This document shows, one piece after another, positions 1 to 7,628 of a stretch of 13,295 bases of DNA. This stretch comes from an uncultured Fibrobacterota bacterium. Its GTDB lineage: Bacteria > Fibrobacterota > Chitinivibrionia > Chitinivibrionales > CAIOZP01. The notes below the pieces were generated by a model. That model had not been told where the DNA came from. It searched no databases and saw only the letters and a list, made by a program, of their open reading frames with translations. How positions within the stretch are numbered: position 1 is the first letter of the stretch; each line of letters opens with the position of its first letter. The translations under genes were made by a program, and so were the position numbers. The stretch is from NCBI GenBank assembly GCA_903862805.1, contig CAIOZP010000094.1:1-13295 (forward strand), in the 5' to 3' direction.

Positions 1-1
1 A

Positions 2-703
2 AATGTTCAGGATGTCTATTCGATCCGCTGCACGCCGCAGATTTTGGCGCCAGTTTACGAGGCCGTCGAAGCCGCAACGATCACGGTCGAGACCGAGGCT
101 AATTCGAGCAACGATAATCCGATTATCATTCCTGAAAAAAAGAAGATCATTCACGGCGGAAACTTTCACGGACAAAGCATCGGCTTTGCAATGGACGTGC
201 TCGCGATTGCGATGGCAACGCTGGTCAATCTTTCGGAGCGTCGCCTGAACAAACTGCTCGATCGCAGTCTCAACGAAGGACTCCCAGAAAATCTGATTCC
301 AGGAACCCTCGGGCTCACGATGGGCTTCATGGGCGCACAGTACCTCGCGACCTCAACCACTGCCGAGATCCGCCAGCAAGCAGGGCCGGTAAGCGTTCAT
401 TCGATCTCATGCAACGAGTCGAATCAGGACGTGGTCAGCATGGGAACCGTCGCGGCCCGCAAGGCGTTCAAGGCTGTCAGCAACGCCAAGCACGTTGTGA
501 CGCTCGAAGTGCTCGCACAGCTTCAGGCGCTAACCTTCCGCAACGCCGACAAACTCGGAAAAGGAACCAGCGCGATTCACAAAGAACTCGCGAAACATTT
601 CGAATCATACGACAACACGAGAATCTTCCACGAAGATCTCGTTAAGTTCCGCAAGCTGATTTTTTCGAGTCAGATATTTGATGATCTGAATATCTATTGC
701 TGA
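2..703 (+). CDS. Aromatic amino acid ammonia-lyase (HAL/PAL/TAL family), C-terminal part
   Basis: The 5' part of this gene lies outside the window; the frame is open from base 2, so the ATG at 44 is internal. The family removes ammonia from histidine, phenylalanine or tyrosine (some members are aminomutases) using an MIO prosthetic group made from an Ala-Ser-Gly triad, which would lie upstream of the window. Visible family marks are the QDVYSIRCTPQ segment at the left edge (compare QDxYSLRCxPQ in HutH), the NSSNDNP segment, and VHSISCNESNQDVVSMG, which matches the conserved substrate-pocket block ending in the (N)Q-D/E-x-VSMG motif. The last 90 or so residues are the usual helical tail. The pocket block is not the PTSxNQEDHVSM of typical HutH, so substrate (His, Tyr or Phe) cannot be assigned from this part. 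Family assignment is secure; specificity is open. Confidence 0.93.
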   Translation, partial: NVQDVYSIRCTPQILAPVYEAVEAATITVETEANSSNDNPIIIPEKKKIIHGGNFHGQSIGFAMDVLAIAMATLVNLSERRLNKLLDRSLNEGLPENLIPGTLGLTMGFMGAQYLATSTTAEIRQQAGPVSVHSISCNESNQDVVSMGTVAARKAFKAVSNAKHVVTLEVLAQLQALTFRNADKLGKGTSAIHKELAKHFESYDNTRIFHEDLVKFRKLIFSSQIFDDLNIYC

Positions 704-709
704 TCCAGA

Positions 710-741
710 GGATTCCCATGATTTTGAAATCGTGGAAATCC
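710..741 (+). terminator. Hairpin after the ammonia-lyase gene
   Basis: GGATTCCCATGATT pairs with AATCGTGGAAATCC around a TTGA loop: a 14-bp stem with one C-A mismatch and one G-U pair. It starts 7 bases after the stop codon of the lyase gene. A short T-run (TTTT, 750-753) follows 8 bases later rather than directly, so it is a less than ideal intrinsic terminator. It sits between two convergent genes and could serve both strands. Structure is read from the sequence; function is inferred. Confidence 0.55.
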
Positions 742-771
742 TGAAATCCTTTTATCATGGTTCAGACGGAA

Positions 772-1644
772 TTAGGGGCGGGAGACGATTCGGAAACCGA
801 TGTCGTAGTAGCGTGAGGCAGGGAAGTCACTGTAGCGAAAGGCAGAACGAAAGCTGGTCGCTACGATTACCTCCCAACTGCCGCCTCGAAGCGTGCGGGA
901 GTCGCCCGTAGTTGCTCCTGCGGGGTCACTCTGTGCCAAACTTCTATAGGTTCCGTACCAATCGTTGCACCATTGCCATACGTTGCCGCTCATATCGTAA
1001 AGTCCAAAGGCATTCGCGGTTTTCGTTCCTACTGGATGCGCAAAGTAGTCACTATTATTCAAATTCCACGAATTCACATTCAGTGTCGCAGTGTCATTCC
1101 CCCAGTAATAATTGCACGAATCATTTCCAGCCTTCGCCGCATATTCCCACTCTGCTTCGGATGGAAGGCGATATCCGTTTTGTGTCATATCGCACTTCCA
1201 TTGTGTTGAATCACTGTTTGATAAGTCATAGCAAGCCGTCTTACCCGTTATCAGAGATAAGGAATTGCAGAACCTCACGGCATCGTACCACGAGACCATT
1301 TCTACTGGTCTCGTTAAATCGCCCGTGAAACTGGATGGATTTACTCCCATCACAGATAAATATTGCTCTTGTGTCACTTCTGTTTCACTCATATTAAACG
1401 CTGTCAAAATCACTGAATGAACCGTATCTCCCCAATAATTGGTATCTCCCGCTGTATGACAACTCGAATCCGCTCCCATCAAAAAAGTTCCTCCATGAAT
1501 CGCAATCATGGTGATAGCATTTTTTCCTGTTGGAATAGTTGGAACGAAGAGTGTTGAAGAGGAATCCACTGACCCATTACAAGAAATCCCAATCACCAAA
1601 ACCGAACAAACCATCAACCCAACCCCCAAAATTCTCCCGATCAT
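772..1644 (-). CDS. FGE/SUMF1-like domain lipoprotein
   Basis: A 290-residue protein with an N-terminal hydrophobic segment ending in a probable lipobox (VIGISC, Cys22), followed by a formylglycine-generating-enzyme-like (SUMF1, C-type-lectin-like) domain that fills the rest. Family motifs seen: EVTQEQYLSVMG, PVEMVSWYDAVRFCNSLS, YRLPSEAEWEYAAKAG, GLYDMSGNVWQWCNDWYG, LRGGSW and a GFRIV end. The start at 1644 is chosen over the upstream ATG at 1686 because CCTCCT at 1651-1656 (AGGAGG on the coding strand) sits 6 bases before it and it opens directly into the signal sequence. True FGEs use a copper-binding cysteine pair after the RGGS motif; here that stretch reads RGGSWEVIVATSFR with no cysteine, so sulfatase activation is unlikely. 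A sugar-, peptide- or matrix-binding role in the periplasm or on the outer membrane is an inference. It is transcribed toward the lyase gene. Confidence 0.9.
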   Translation of the reverse strand: MIGRILGVGLMVCSVLVIGISCNGSVDSSSTLFVPTIPTGKNAITMIAIHGGTFLMGADSSCHTAGDTNYWGDTVHSVILTAFNMSETEVTQEQYLSVMGVNPSSFTGDLTRPVEMVSWYDAVRFCNSLSLITGKTACYDLSNSDSTQWKCDMTQNGYRLPSEAEWEYAAKAGNDSCNYYWGNDTATLNVNSWNLNNSDYFAHPVGTKTANAFGLYDMSGNVWQWCNDWYGTYRSLAQSDPAGATTGDSRTLRGGSWEVIVATSFRSAFRYSDFPASRYYDIGFRIVSRP

Positions 1645-1712
1645 AAAAAACCTCCTCAACAAGAATAATGTGAAATCATAAATCATAATAAAAGAAAAAG
1701 ACGGTGCCGTCC

Positions 1713-3086
1713 TTACCTCAATCCCACCGAAAGCCCCCTCGCAAAATCTCCAAGCGTTGTATCCCGCGCTCCCATCGAAAGAATCACCACATCATCAGAC
1801 ATTTTGCCTTCAATAATTCCCCAAACATCATCCCGATTCTTAGGCGCTATGATGATTGCGGTTGTCTGTTTTGATAAAGCCTCCGCAAGATCGCCCGACG
1901 AGATACTGCGATCAGCAGTTCCACCGGCATCGTAAATCGGAGACAGAATCAGCACGTCGGTTTCACGGAGAATCTCGGAAAACATTTCGAGCAGATCGTT
2001 GAACAGGAACCGCATCGGCCCGAATCCGTGAGGCTGAAATATCGCGATCACTTTGGGCGACATATCCTGTGCGGTTGTTAGAACAGCCCTTATCTTTTCG
2101 GGATTGTGGGCGTAGTCGTCAATGACGATCGGCCCGTTTGAGCTTCTAAGAATATCGAAGCGTCGTTCGATTCCGCCGTATGTCGCGGATGCTTTGGCGA
2201 TTTCTTCGGTGGAACAGCCGAGCGTTTTGCAGACCGAATATGCTGCAAGAAGGTTCATCAGATTATGACGGCCGGGGTAGGGGAGACTGATTCGCGTTTT
2301 GTCAATCGTAAACGACACGGAAGTGCTTCCGAGTTCATAATCCGATCCGACAGAAAAATCCGCGTCGGACATCCCGAATGTCTTATCCGTTTTTATTGAA
2401 CCCAGATTCTCGTCACCAGCATTTTTGATTGACAAACGCGACTGGTTGACAAAGGTTGAAAAGAGTTTCTGGATATCGGAAACTTCTTTGTGATCTTTGG
2501 AGCAGTTTAGAAGCAGCGCGATTGAGGGATGATATTTCACGAGTGTTCCATCGCTTTCATCGGCTTCGATCACGAGAATCTCGGATTTGCCGACAAAGGC
2601 ATTTCCGGCGAGTCCGCGATTGCGCAAACTGTTGAGACCGGCGCCGGTAATAAGCGAGGGCGATTTGTCGCATTTGTCAAGTATGTGGAAGATCAGTGCG
2701 CTTACAGTTGACTTACCGCTTGTGCCAGCAACGGCCACGGTGTTCATCGAGTCGGCGATTGCTGCGAGCAGATCGGATCGGTGAATTACCGGAACGCCGA
2801 GTTTTATTGCAGCGGCGATGTCGGGGTTATCGGCTTCGATAGCTGTTGATACAACCACCGCTTTTGTGTCGGCAGAAACGCCCGATCCATCCTGTGGAAA
2901 CACGCGGCAGCCGGTGGCTTCGATCATGCCGCGAACTGGCGGGGCATCGGTTCCGGCAAGGCGATCGCTTCCGGTCACGATGCAATTCATCCACGACATG
3001 TACTGCGCGATGGCGCTCATGCCCGCGCCGAGGATTCCGACAAAGTGGCATCTGTCAAGTACGATACCGTTATACGATGGCAGCAA
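1713..3086 (-). CDS. Mur ligase family protein (MurC/Mpl-like)
   Basis: A 457-residue ATP-dependent peptide-bond ligase of the Mur family, with the three usual domains. The N-terminal Rossmann-like domain has a GILGAGMSAIA glycine loop (about 18-27), as in MurC. The central ATPase domain has VAGTSGKST (119-127), EADESDG (174-180) and KDHKEV (198-202). The C-terminal domain has PGRHNLMN (271-278), ERRFDI (307-312) and DDYAHNPEKI (323-332). MurC adds L-alanine to UDP-MurNAc; Mpl reattaches recycled tripeptide. This protein departs from canonical MurC at several signatures (GTSGKST for GTHGKTTT, DYAHNP for DYGHHP, QPHGFGPMRF for QPHRYTR), so it may be a paralogue with another UDP-MurNAc-linked substrate. 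The start is TTG, supported by GGAGGG (complement of 3091-3096) 5 bases upstream, and the gene overlaps the transpeptidase gene by 17 bases, which points to translational coupling. Family is sure; exact reaction is not. Confidence 0.92.
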   Translation of the reverse strand: MLPSYNGIVLDRCHFVGILGAGMSAIAQYMSWMNCIVTGSDRLAGTDAPPVRGMIEATGCRVFPQDGSGVSADTKAVVVSTAIEADNPDIAAAIKLGVPVIHRSDLLAAIADSMNTVAVAGTSGKSTVSALIFHILDKCDKSPSLITGAGLNSLRNRGLAGNAFVGKSEILVIEADESDGTLVKYHPSIALLLNCSKDHKEVSDIQKLFSTFVNQSRLSIKNAGDENLGSIKTDKTFGMSDADFSVGSDYELGSTSVSFTIDKTRISLPYPGRHNLMNLLAAYSVCKTLGCSTEEIAKASATYGGIERRFDILRSSNGPIVIDDYAHNPEKIRAVLTTAQDMSPKVIAIFQPHGFGPMRFLFNDLLEMFSEILRETDVLILSPIYDAGGTADRSISSGDLAEALSKQTTAIIIAPKNRDDVWGIIEGKMSDDVVILSMGARDTTLGDFARGLSVGLR

Positions 3087-3603
3087 TCATTCCCTCCGAT
3101 ACGAGATCGAACAGCTCTATCACTTCGCTATTGATCATTGTTATGCAGCCATGCGACTGCGGCAGGCCCACAAGATCTTCGCGGCAGGCTCCGTGAATAT
3201 AAACGAACCTCTGATAAGTATCGACGCCGTTTCCTTTGTTGATCCCGTTCTCGCAACCGGCAAGACGGATTATCCGTGACTGAACCATGTTGGCGGCAGT
3301 TGCCGTTTTGTCAATCACATCACCGCTGAAGACTCGATCTTTCAGCACAGCTCTCGACGGTAGCCCATGTCCGTATTTCTCGACAACACGGTGAATGCCG
3401 AGCGGAGTGCAGCCCGATCCATCGGCTGATCCGGTTCCGTTTTTGCCGATCGAACAGTGCCATGTTTTGACAATAGCATCTCTGTCGCAGAAAGAAATCT
3501 TGCCCTCCGATGTATTGACAAGAATCCATGTGGTGTTTCTGCCATCTGTATTTGCGATTGCGGAATATGTTCCGGAAATTTTCATCCGATAAAAATAAAC
3601 CAT
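3070..3603 (-). CDS. L,D-transpeptidase (YkuD domain) without visible signal peptide
   Basis: A 177-residue protein that is almost entirely a YkuD domain. The catalytic motif is present: His137 in YIHGA and Ser150-His151-Gly152-Cys153 in SHGCITM, where Cys153 is the expected nucleophile. Family members form 3-3 peptidoglycan crosslinks or attach proteins to peptidoglycan and normally act in the periplasm. No signal peptide or membrane segment is seen at either possible start (3603 or the ATG at 3585), and an in-frame TAA lies four codons upstream of the 3603 start, so no longer N-terminus is hidden there. It is the first gene of an operon with the overlapping Mur ligase. Its role may therefore be in precursor handling or recycling, or the protein may leave the cell by a route not readable here. 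The ribosome site is weak (AGGGA about 13 bases upstream). Confidence 0.9.
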   Translation of the reverse strand: MVYFYRMKISGTYSAIANTDGRNTTWILVNTSEGKISFCDRDAIVKTWHCSIGKNGTGSADGSGCTPLGIHRVVEKYGHGLPSRAVLKDRVFSGDVIDKTATAANMVQSRIIRLAGCENGINKGNGVDTYQRFVYIHGACREDLVGLPQSHGCITMINSEVIELFDLVSEGMIAAIV

Positions 3604-3652
3604 GACATTGCGTTAATCCCTACAAATTGCAACACGGTAGAAAAATCCGCGC

Positions 3653-3658
3653 TATATT
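3653..3658 (+). promoter_or_regulatory. Possible -10 box (TATATT) upstream of the AgmX/PglI gene
   Basis: TATATT lies 52 bases before the GTG start in the divergent intergenic region 3604-3709. No good -35 box is found at the proper spacing (a TTGCAA at 3627-3632 is 20 bases away). The same GCTATATT octamer recurs at 9346-9353 ahead of the TIGR02147 gene. Weak evidence. Confidence 0.22.
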
Positions 3659-3709
3659 GAGTTCAGGGGATTCCTGTACGGTCTGTTCGCAATCTGCCAA
3701 GAGGTAGCT

Positions 3710-4852
3710 GTGAAAGACTCAACAGGATTCGAAGAAAAATGTGGCACCAAGAATGTGCTGCAGAATGAAGTCAGACGGTCAGGGGAACGCCCCGCGGCCA
3801 TAACGGGTTGGTACGATTTTGAAGAGGAGGAATTCGAGAAGCCGGGGAGGCTTCGTAGTGAAGAGGAGTATCTGAAGGTGCTTCAATCCCGCGCAGATAT
3901 TTTCCATGTCGAAAATGACCGGCAGCTGAAAAAAATTCAGGTTGTCAGCGTGACAATCGGAATCATTTTCGGACTCTGGCTTGAGACGGTGGAGATACCC
4001 AGGATTCCACCGGAGTTCATGGAAAAAGTACACGGCGATATGAACGTCACCATGGCGAAAAGCGCTTTGGTGCTACCAGCAGAAAAACCTCCGGAACCTG
4101 AGATAAAGGCGCCTAAAAAACTTGCCGATGCCGTTGCGTTCGCTCCGCCCAAGCACACCAGCGGGCGATGCAGTTCCGGCAATCACGGTGGAGATCCGAG
4201 CGCAAGAATGACGAAAGTTGGTGTGCTCGGAATTCTGTCAGGTGCAATCAAAGGAAGTTCTGTTGCGACTGCTGATCCTGCCGCCGATGGCGGTTACATG
4301 GATCAGATTGACGCGATGATTTCCGGCGTTGGGAATCTGAAGCAGGGTGGCGGAGGTGTTGGACGCAGAGGCCTTAGTGGAATTGGGTACGGCGACGGTA
4401 CCAATTCCGGATTCAGCAGCAACGGTTCTGGCGGAGTTGAGGATATAGTTGGCGGTCTTATGCAGAGCAGCTCGGCGGCGCTTGATTTACATCAGAGGCA
4501 TGATACGCGGATTCTCTCTGATGGGTTGAACGGTGTGGAGCAGGCCTGTCCGATAGTCGGCGGGCGCAACAAAGCCGGAATCCAGCGGATTGTAATGCAG
4601 AATTCGTCGGCACTTCGCTACGCCTACAACAGAGAACTCCGGAGTAATCCGGAACTGAAAGGCAAGATCACGGTCAATTTTGCCATTGATGAATTCGGGG
4701 TAGTTATCTTCTGCAAGGTTGTCAATTCTACAATCGACAACAAAGAACTTGAGCAGGAAATCATCGAGAAGATCAGGCGCTGGGCATTCGACAAAATCGA
4801 CAAGCCAGGGGACGTGACCGAAGTGACATACCCGTTCGTCTTCACACCGTAA
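3710..4852 (+). CDS. AgmX/PglI C-terminal domain protein (TonB-like envelope protein)
   Basis: A 380-residue protein with a GTG start preceded by AAGAGGT (3699-3705). The first 75 residues are charged and probably cytoplasmic. One membrane segment follows at about 77-92 (VVSVTIGIIFGLW). Then come a proline/lysine stretch (PEKPPEPEIKAPKK-like, as in TonB linkers), a long Gly/Ser-rich linker (about 205-245), and a C-terminal domain of about 95 residues from GGRNKAGIQR to the end, with RYAYNRELR, LKGKITVNFAIDEFG and IRRWAFDKI. That C-terminal domain is the AgmX/PglI type, named after Myxococcus gliding proteins and also common in Fibrobacterota, and it has a TonB-like fold. The layout, with inner membrane anchor, flexible periplasmic span and C-terminal domain, suggests energy or signal transfer across the periplasm. 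No ExbB/ExbD partners are in the window. Family is well supported; the precise job is unknown. Confidence 0.88.
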   Translation: MKDSTGFEEKCGTKNVLQNEVRRSGERPAAITGWYDFEEEEFEKPGRLRSEEEYLKVLQSRADIFHVENDRQLKKIQVVSVTIGIIFGLWLETVEIPRIPPEFMEKVHGDMNVTMAKSALVLPAEKPPEPEIKAPKKLADAVAFAPPKHTSGRCSSGNHGGDPSARMTKVGVLGILSGAIKGSSVATADPAADGGYMDQIDAMISGVGNLKQGGGGVGRRGLSGIGYGDGTNSGFSSNGSGGVEDIVGGLMQSSSAALDLHQRHDTRILSDGLNGVEQACPIVGGRNKAGIQRIVMQNSSALRYAYNRELRSNPELKGKITVNFAIDEFGVVIFCKVVNSTIDNKELEQEIIEKIRRWAFDKIDKPGDVTEVTYPFVFTP

Positions 4853-5110
4853 CTGGATTTCAACCGGGACTTGCATTGGAAGAATCGTTCTTTGAATGCC
4901 ATTTTGCGAAGCGTCATTTCTGCGATCAGATCGACAGGAATTCCCTTCAATGGTGCATCGCAATGTGGAACTGAAAGCGCGTTTTTCTTCCGGTGCATGT
5001 TCCGGATTTCCTTCCTAAAACAAATAATCACAACATCCATACGGCACTTGATTGATCGATGAGCCAGTGATAGACTGCCTTTCGATAAATCCTTAAGATC
5101 AGGGGCGATC

Positions 5111-5611
5111 ATGAATTTTAGAACGTTTTCATTAGTTTTCATGGCGTTTATTATTTGCTCTTGCAATATGTTGGCAAACAACAAATCCGGAAGTTCTTCT
5201 GTTGGCCCGTTAATCAAGGCAACGATAAACGATGGTTCCGGATCATTCAGCGTAAATGGTCTTACGACAGTAGCGGCCTGGACGGCAGGAATGGTTCAGG
5301 TCGATGTTTCCGGAATCGAAACTGCCGCACCGCTTCGGCAGATCCATCTTCAGTGCTTTTGCTATACCACTGACGTCGGGATCGCAATTCCTCTCAACAA
5401 TCCAAACGCGACGGATGGCGGTCAGGGTTTGTATACAAACGCTTCGCAAAGCAGCTCGGCCTATGGAGAAGCAGCTGCCGGGACAAGTGGGACAATCACA
5501 TTTGATAATCTCACGCTCGGAACGAACACCCTTACCGGCACGTTCTCATATGTAGCAAAACGTCAGGACGGTGCGTCAGTAACCGTCAGCGGCGGAACTT
5601 TCGGGAAATAA
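5111..5611 (+). CDS. Small Sec lipoprotein, beta-rich
   Basis: A 166-residue protein with an N-terminal hydrophobic stretch ending in a lipobox-like FIICSC (Cys18), so a lipid-anchored periplasmic or outer-membrane protein is likely. AGGGG at 5101-5105 lies just ahead of the ATG. The mature part is rich in Thr, Ser, Gly and short beta-strand patterns; the end (TLTGTFSYVAKRQDG, then VTVSGGTFGK) resembles small lipoproteins of the DUF6252 kind, an impression from motif shape only. Two adjacent cysteines (QCFCY) lie mid-protein. The gene stands alone, with 258 bases before it and 153 after it, and I see no clear terminator. Function is unknown. Confidence 0.8.
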   Translation: MNFRTFSLVFMAFIICSCNMLANNKSGSSSVGPLIKATINDGSGSFSVNGLTTVAAWTAGMVQVDVSGIETAAPLRQIHLQCFCYTTDVGIAIPLNNPNATDGGQGLYTNASQSSSAYGEAAAGTSGTITFDNLTLGTNTLTGTFSYVAKRQDGASVTVSGGTFGK

Positions 5612-5764
5612 CGACATTTGCTCCGCTTCTCATCTTCATACACTCAGGTCGAGATGGTTTCAGTCAATCCGTATAGAAATTATCTGGTAAAAGTCCCACC
5701 AAGCAAATTGTGACTGTATTTTCAATCAGTTCGTGCATCGGGAAATTTCATAGAGGCATATTTC

Positions 5765-7195
5765 ATGGTATCGAAAAAAACAAAAATCATTGCGACCCTC
5801 GGCCCGTCATCGCGCGACCTCCAGACAATTACTGAACTGCTTCAGAACGGTGCGGATGTATTCCGCCTTAATTTTTCTCACGGAACCCACGAAGACCACG
5901 CGCAGTCTATCGCACTTGTCAAGGAAGCGGCGGCGGCGCTCGGCATTAATCCGGCGATCCTTGCCGATCTGCAGGGGCCAAAAATCCGTACCGGCCGTAC
6001 TCCGCAGGATCAAGCGATAACGATTACCCGCGATTCGACCGTGTACATCACTTCGCAGATTTCAGAATGTACGGCCGAGAATATCTATGTGGATCTGCCT
6101 GATCTCGATCGCGATCTCAAGGTTGGTGACAGTATCATCCTCAACGACGGCGTTCTCTCGCTTGTCGTGGTGGCAATTGAGGCCGATCTGTTTCGTGTGA
6201 AATGTCGCGCGCTCAACACAGGAACCTACTCTTCACGCAAAGGCGTGAATTTCCCTAACGCGCATCTTTCCGTTCCTTCGATAACACAAAAGGATCGGGA
6301 CGATATTGAGTTCATCCGTACTCAGCCGGTGGATTTCGTAGCGCTTTCGTTTGTGCGGCGTGCAGAGGACATAGTCGAGCTGAAAAAGATTCTTGGTGCC
6401 GATCTGAATCATTTGCGCATAATTGCAAAGATTGAAAAGCCGGAAGCCGCAGCCGACATCGACCGGATAATTGACACATGCGACGGAATCATGGTGGCGC
6501 GCGGCGATCTTGGTGTTGAGACTCCGATTGCAAATATTACGATCTTGCAAAAGGATCTTATCCGCCATGCAAATGCCAAGGCAAAAACGGTGATCGTCGC
6601 AACGCAGATGCTCGAATCAATGATGGATCGCCTGATTCCGACCCGCGCCGAAGCAAGTGACATCAGCAATGCGATACTTGACGGATGCGACGCGGTAATG
6701 CTTTCCGGCGAAACTGCGGCAGGCAAATATCCGGTGGCGGCGGTCTCAATGATGGCGAAAATTATCGACGCAACGGAAAACAGCCACTACTTTTTACATG
6801 CGCACAAGACACTTATCATTGACAATTCCAATTTTTCGCGAAGAGCAATCTGCAATGCTGCTCTTATTGCATCGGACAAACTCGGGAGCGTTCCGATTGT
6901 TGTATTTACCGAAGATGGCGAAGATGTCTGGTACCTCTCGAAATTGCGTCCGGCTGGAAGTCTTTACGCTTTTTCTCATTCGGTAAACATCGTGAGGCAG
7001 CTTGCTCTTTCATGGGATACGCGAGCCGTTCTTGTAGATGATATGAACCAAACCGAATTGATTGAATCAATAGAAAAGCACATTGTTGACGCTGGATTTG
7101 CAAAAGTCGGAGAATCAATAATTCTGATCAACGGAAGCTCAAAAGATTCATGGGGCGCAAATTCTCTTCGTGTGAAGAAAGTCGGCGAAGCCTGA
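5765..7195 (+). CDS. pyk: Pyruvate kinase
   Basis: A complete 476-residue enzyme converting phosphoenolpyruvate and ADP to pyruvate and ATP, the last step of glycolysis. All hallmark blocks are present: KIIATLGPSS (7-16), FRLNFSHG (33-40), ILADLQGPKIRTG (65-77), the B domain with LNDGVLSLVV (126-135) and KGVNFP (159-164), DFVALSFVR (190-198), the active-site block IIAKIEKPEAA (219-229), GIMVARGDLGVE (241-252), and TRAEASDISNAILDG (293-307) with VMLSGETAAGKYP (311-323). A C-terminal allosteric-type domain follows. Length is usual for a bacterial enzyme. AGAGG at 5752-5756 sits 8 bases before the ATG. The stop codon is UGA, read as a true stop: the next gene, on the other strand, begins its own stop codon at the very next base. 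Confidence 0.98.
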   Translation: MVSKKTKIIATLGPSSRDLQTITELLQNGADVFRLNFSHGTHEDHAQSIALVKEAAAALGINPAILADLQGPKIRTGRTPQDQAITITRDSTVYITSQISECTAENIYVDLPDLDRDLKVGDSIILNDGVLSLVVVAIEADLFRVKCRALNTGTYSSRKGVNFPNAHLSVPSITQKDRDDIEFIRTQPVDFVALSFVRRAEDIVELKKILGADLNHLRIIAKIEKPEAAADIDRIIDTCDGIMVARGDLGVETPIANITILQKDLIRHANAKAKTVIVATQMLESMMDRLIPTRAEASDISNAILDGCDAVMLSGETAAGKYPVAAVSMMAKIIDATENSHYFLHAHKTLIIDNSNFSRRAICNAALIASDKLGSVPIVVFTEDGEDVWYLSKLRPAGSLYAFSHSVNIVRQLALSWDTRAVLVDDMNQTELIESIEKHIVDAGFAKVGESIILINGSSKDSWGANSLRVKKVGEA

Positions 7196-7468
7196 TTACC
7201 TGATTGCTTTGTCGAAATATTTGGCGAAAGCGTCGCTTATGTCATCGACTATGTCGGGGCGATTATAATAGCCACCGGCAACGCGAGCCTTGATATTTTC
7301 TATGATGGATTTGCGATCTTCACTGTCTTCCAAAGGACGTGACGGTTCGTAGCTGTCGAGTGGCGCAAGTCGAGAAGCAGTTGAATCCGAGCGACGCAGA
7401 GAAGAATTTCTCCGCATTTCGACACCCTGCTTGGTGGCCTGATAAATTGTTGCTACCTGAATCGACAT
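7196..7468 (-). CDS. Small 90-residue protein, weakly FlgM-like
   Basis: An ATG start with AGGGA (complement of 7476-7480) 7 bases upstream. The first half is Ser/Arg-rich and looks disordered. The second half (SIIENIKARVAGGYYNRP, then DIVDDISDAFAKYF) has the shape of the C-terminal helices of FlgM, the anti-sigma-28 factor, whose family pattern is a helix, a short G-x-Y turn, then an amphipathic helix. This is a resemblance by eye and not proof; no flagellar genes are in the window. Its stop codon directly abuts that of pyk, so any terminator for either gene would lie inside the other. Confidence 0.68.
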   Translation of the reverse strand: MSIQVATIYQATKQGVEMRRNSSLRRSDSTASRLAPLDSYEPSRPLEDSEDRKSIIENIKARVAGGYYNRPDIVDDISDAFAKYFDKAIR

Positions 7469-7628
7469 CTTAACGTCCCTGTTTTGATGTAACCTGCCCT
7501 ATTCATAACTATCGGCGATGCCCGGTAGACACTTTAGCACTTTCTTTGAATATTTCAACTATTATTTCGGGGTTGATCTGTGGGATGAATATCACCGGAA
7601 TGTCAGCAGAAATCGGCCATGTGGGAAA

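Noticed and set aside
4871..5062. 63-codon plus-strand frame in the 258-base gap before the small lipoprotein
   Set aside because: No ribosome site, no recognisable sequence, and basic low-information composition; the gap shows no clear terminator or RNA either.
4624..5217. 197-codon minus-strand open frame
   Set aside because: It lies across the AgmX/PglI domain and the lipoprotein gene on the other strand, both of which have clear family features and ribosome sites; its own sequence looks random.
7501..7628. Minus-strand frame continuing beyond the UGA stop of the exported unknown protein (about 40 codons)
   Set aside because: No cysteine near the UGA, no SECIS-like hairpin and no ATG start; the protein already ends after its membrane segment. 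Most likely chance.
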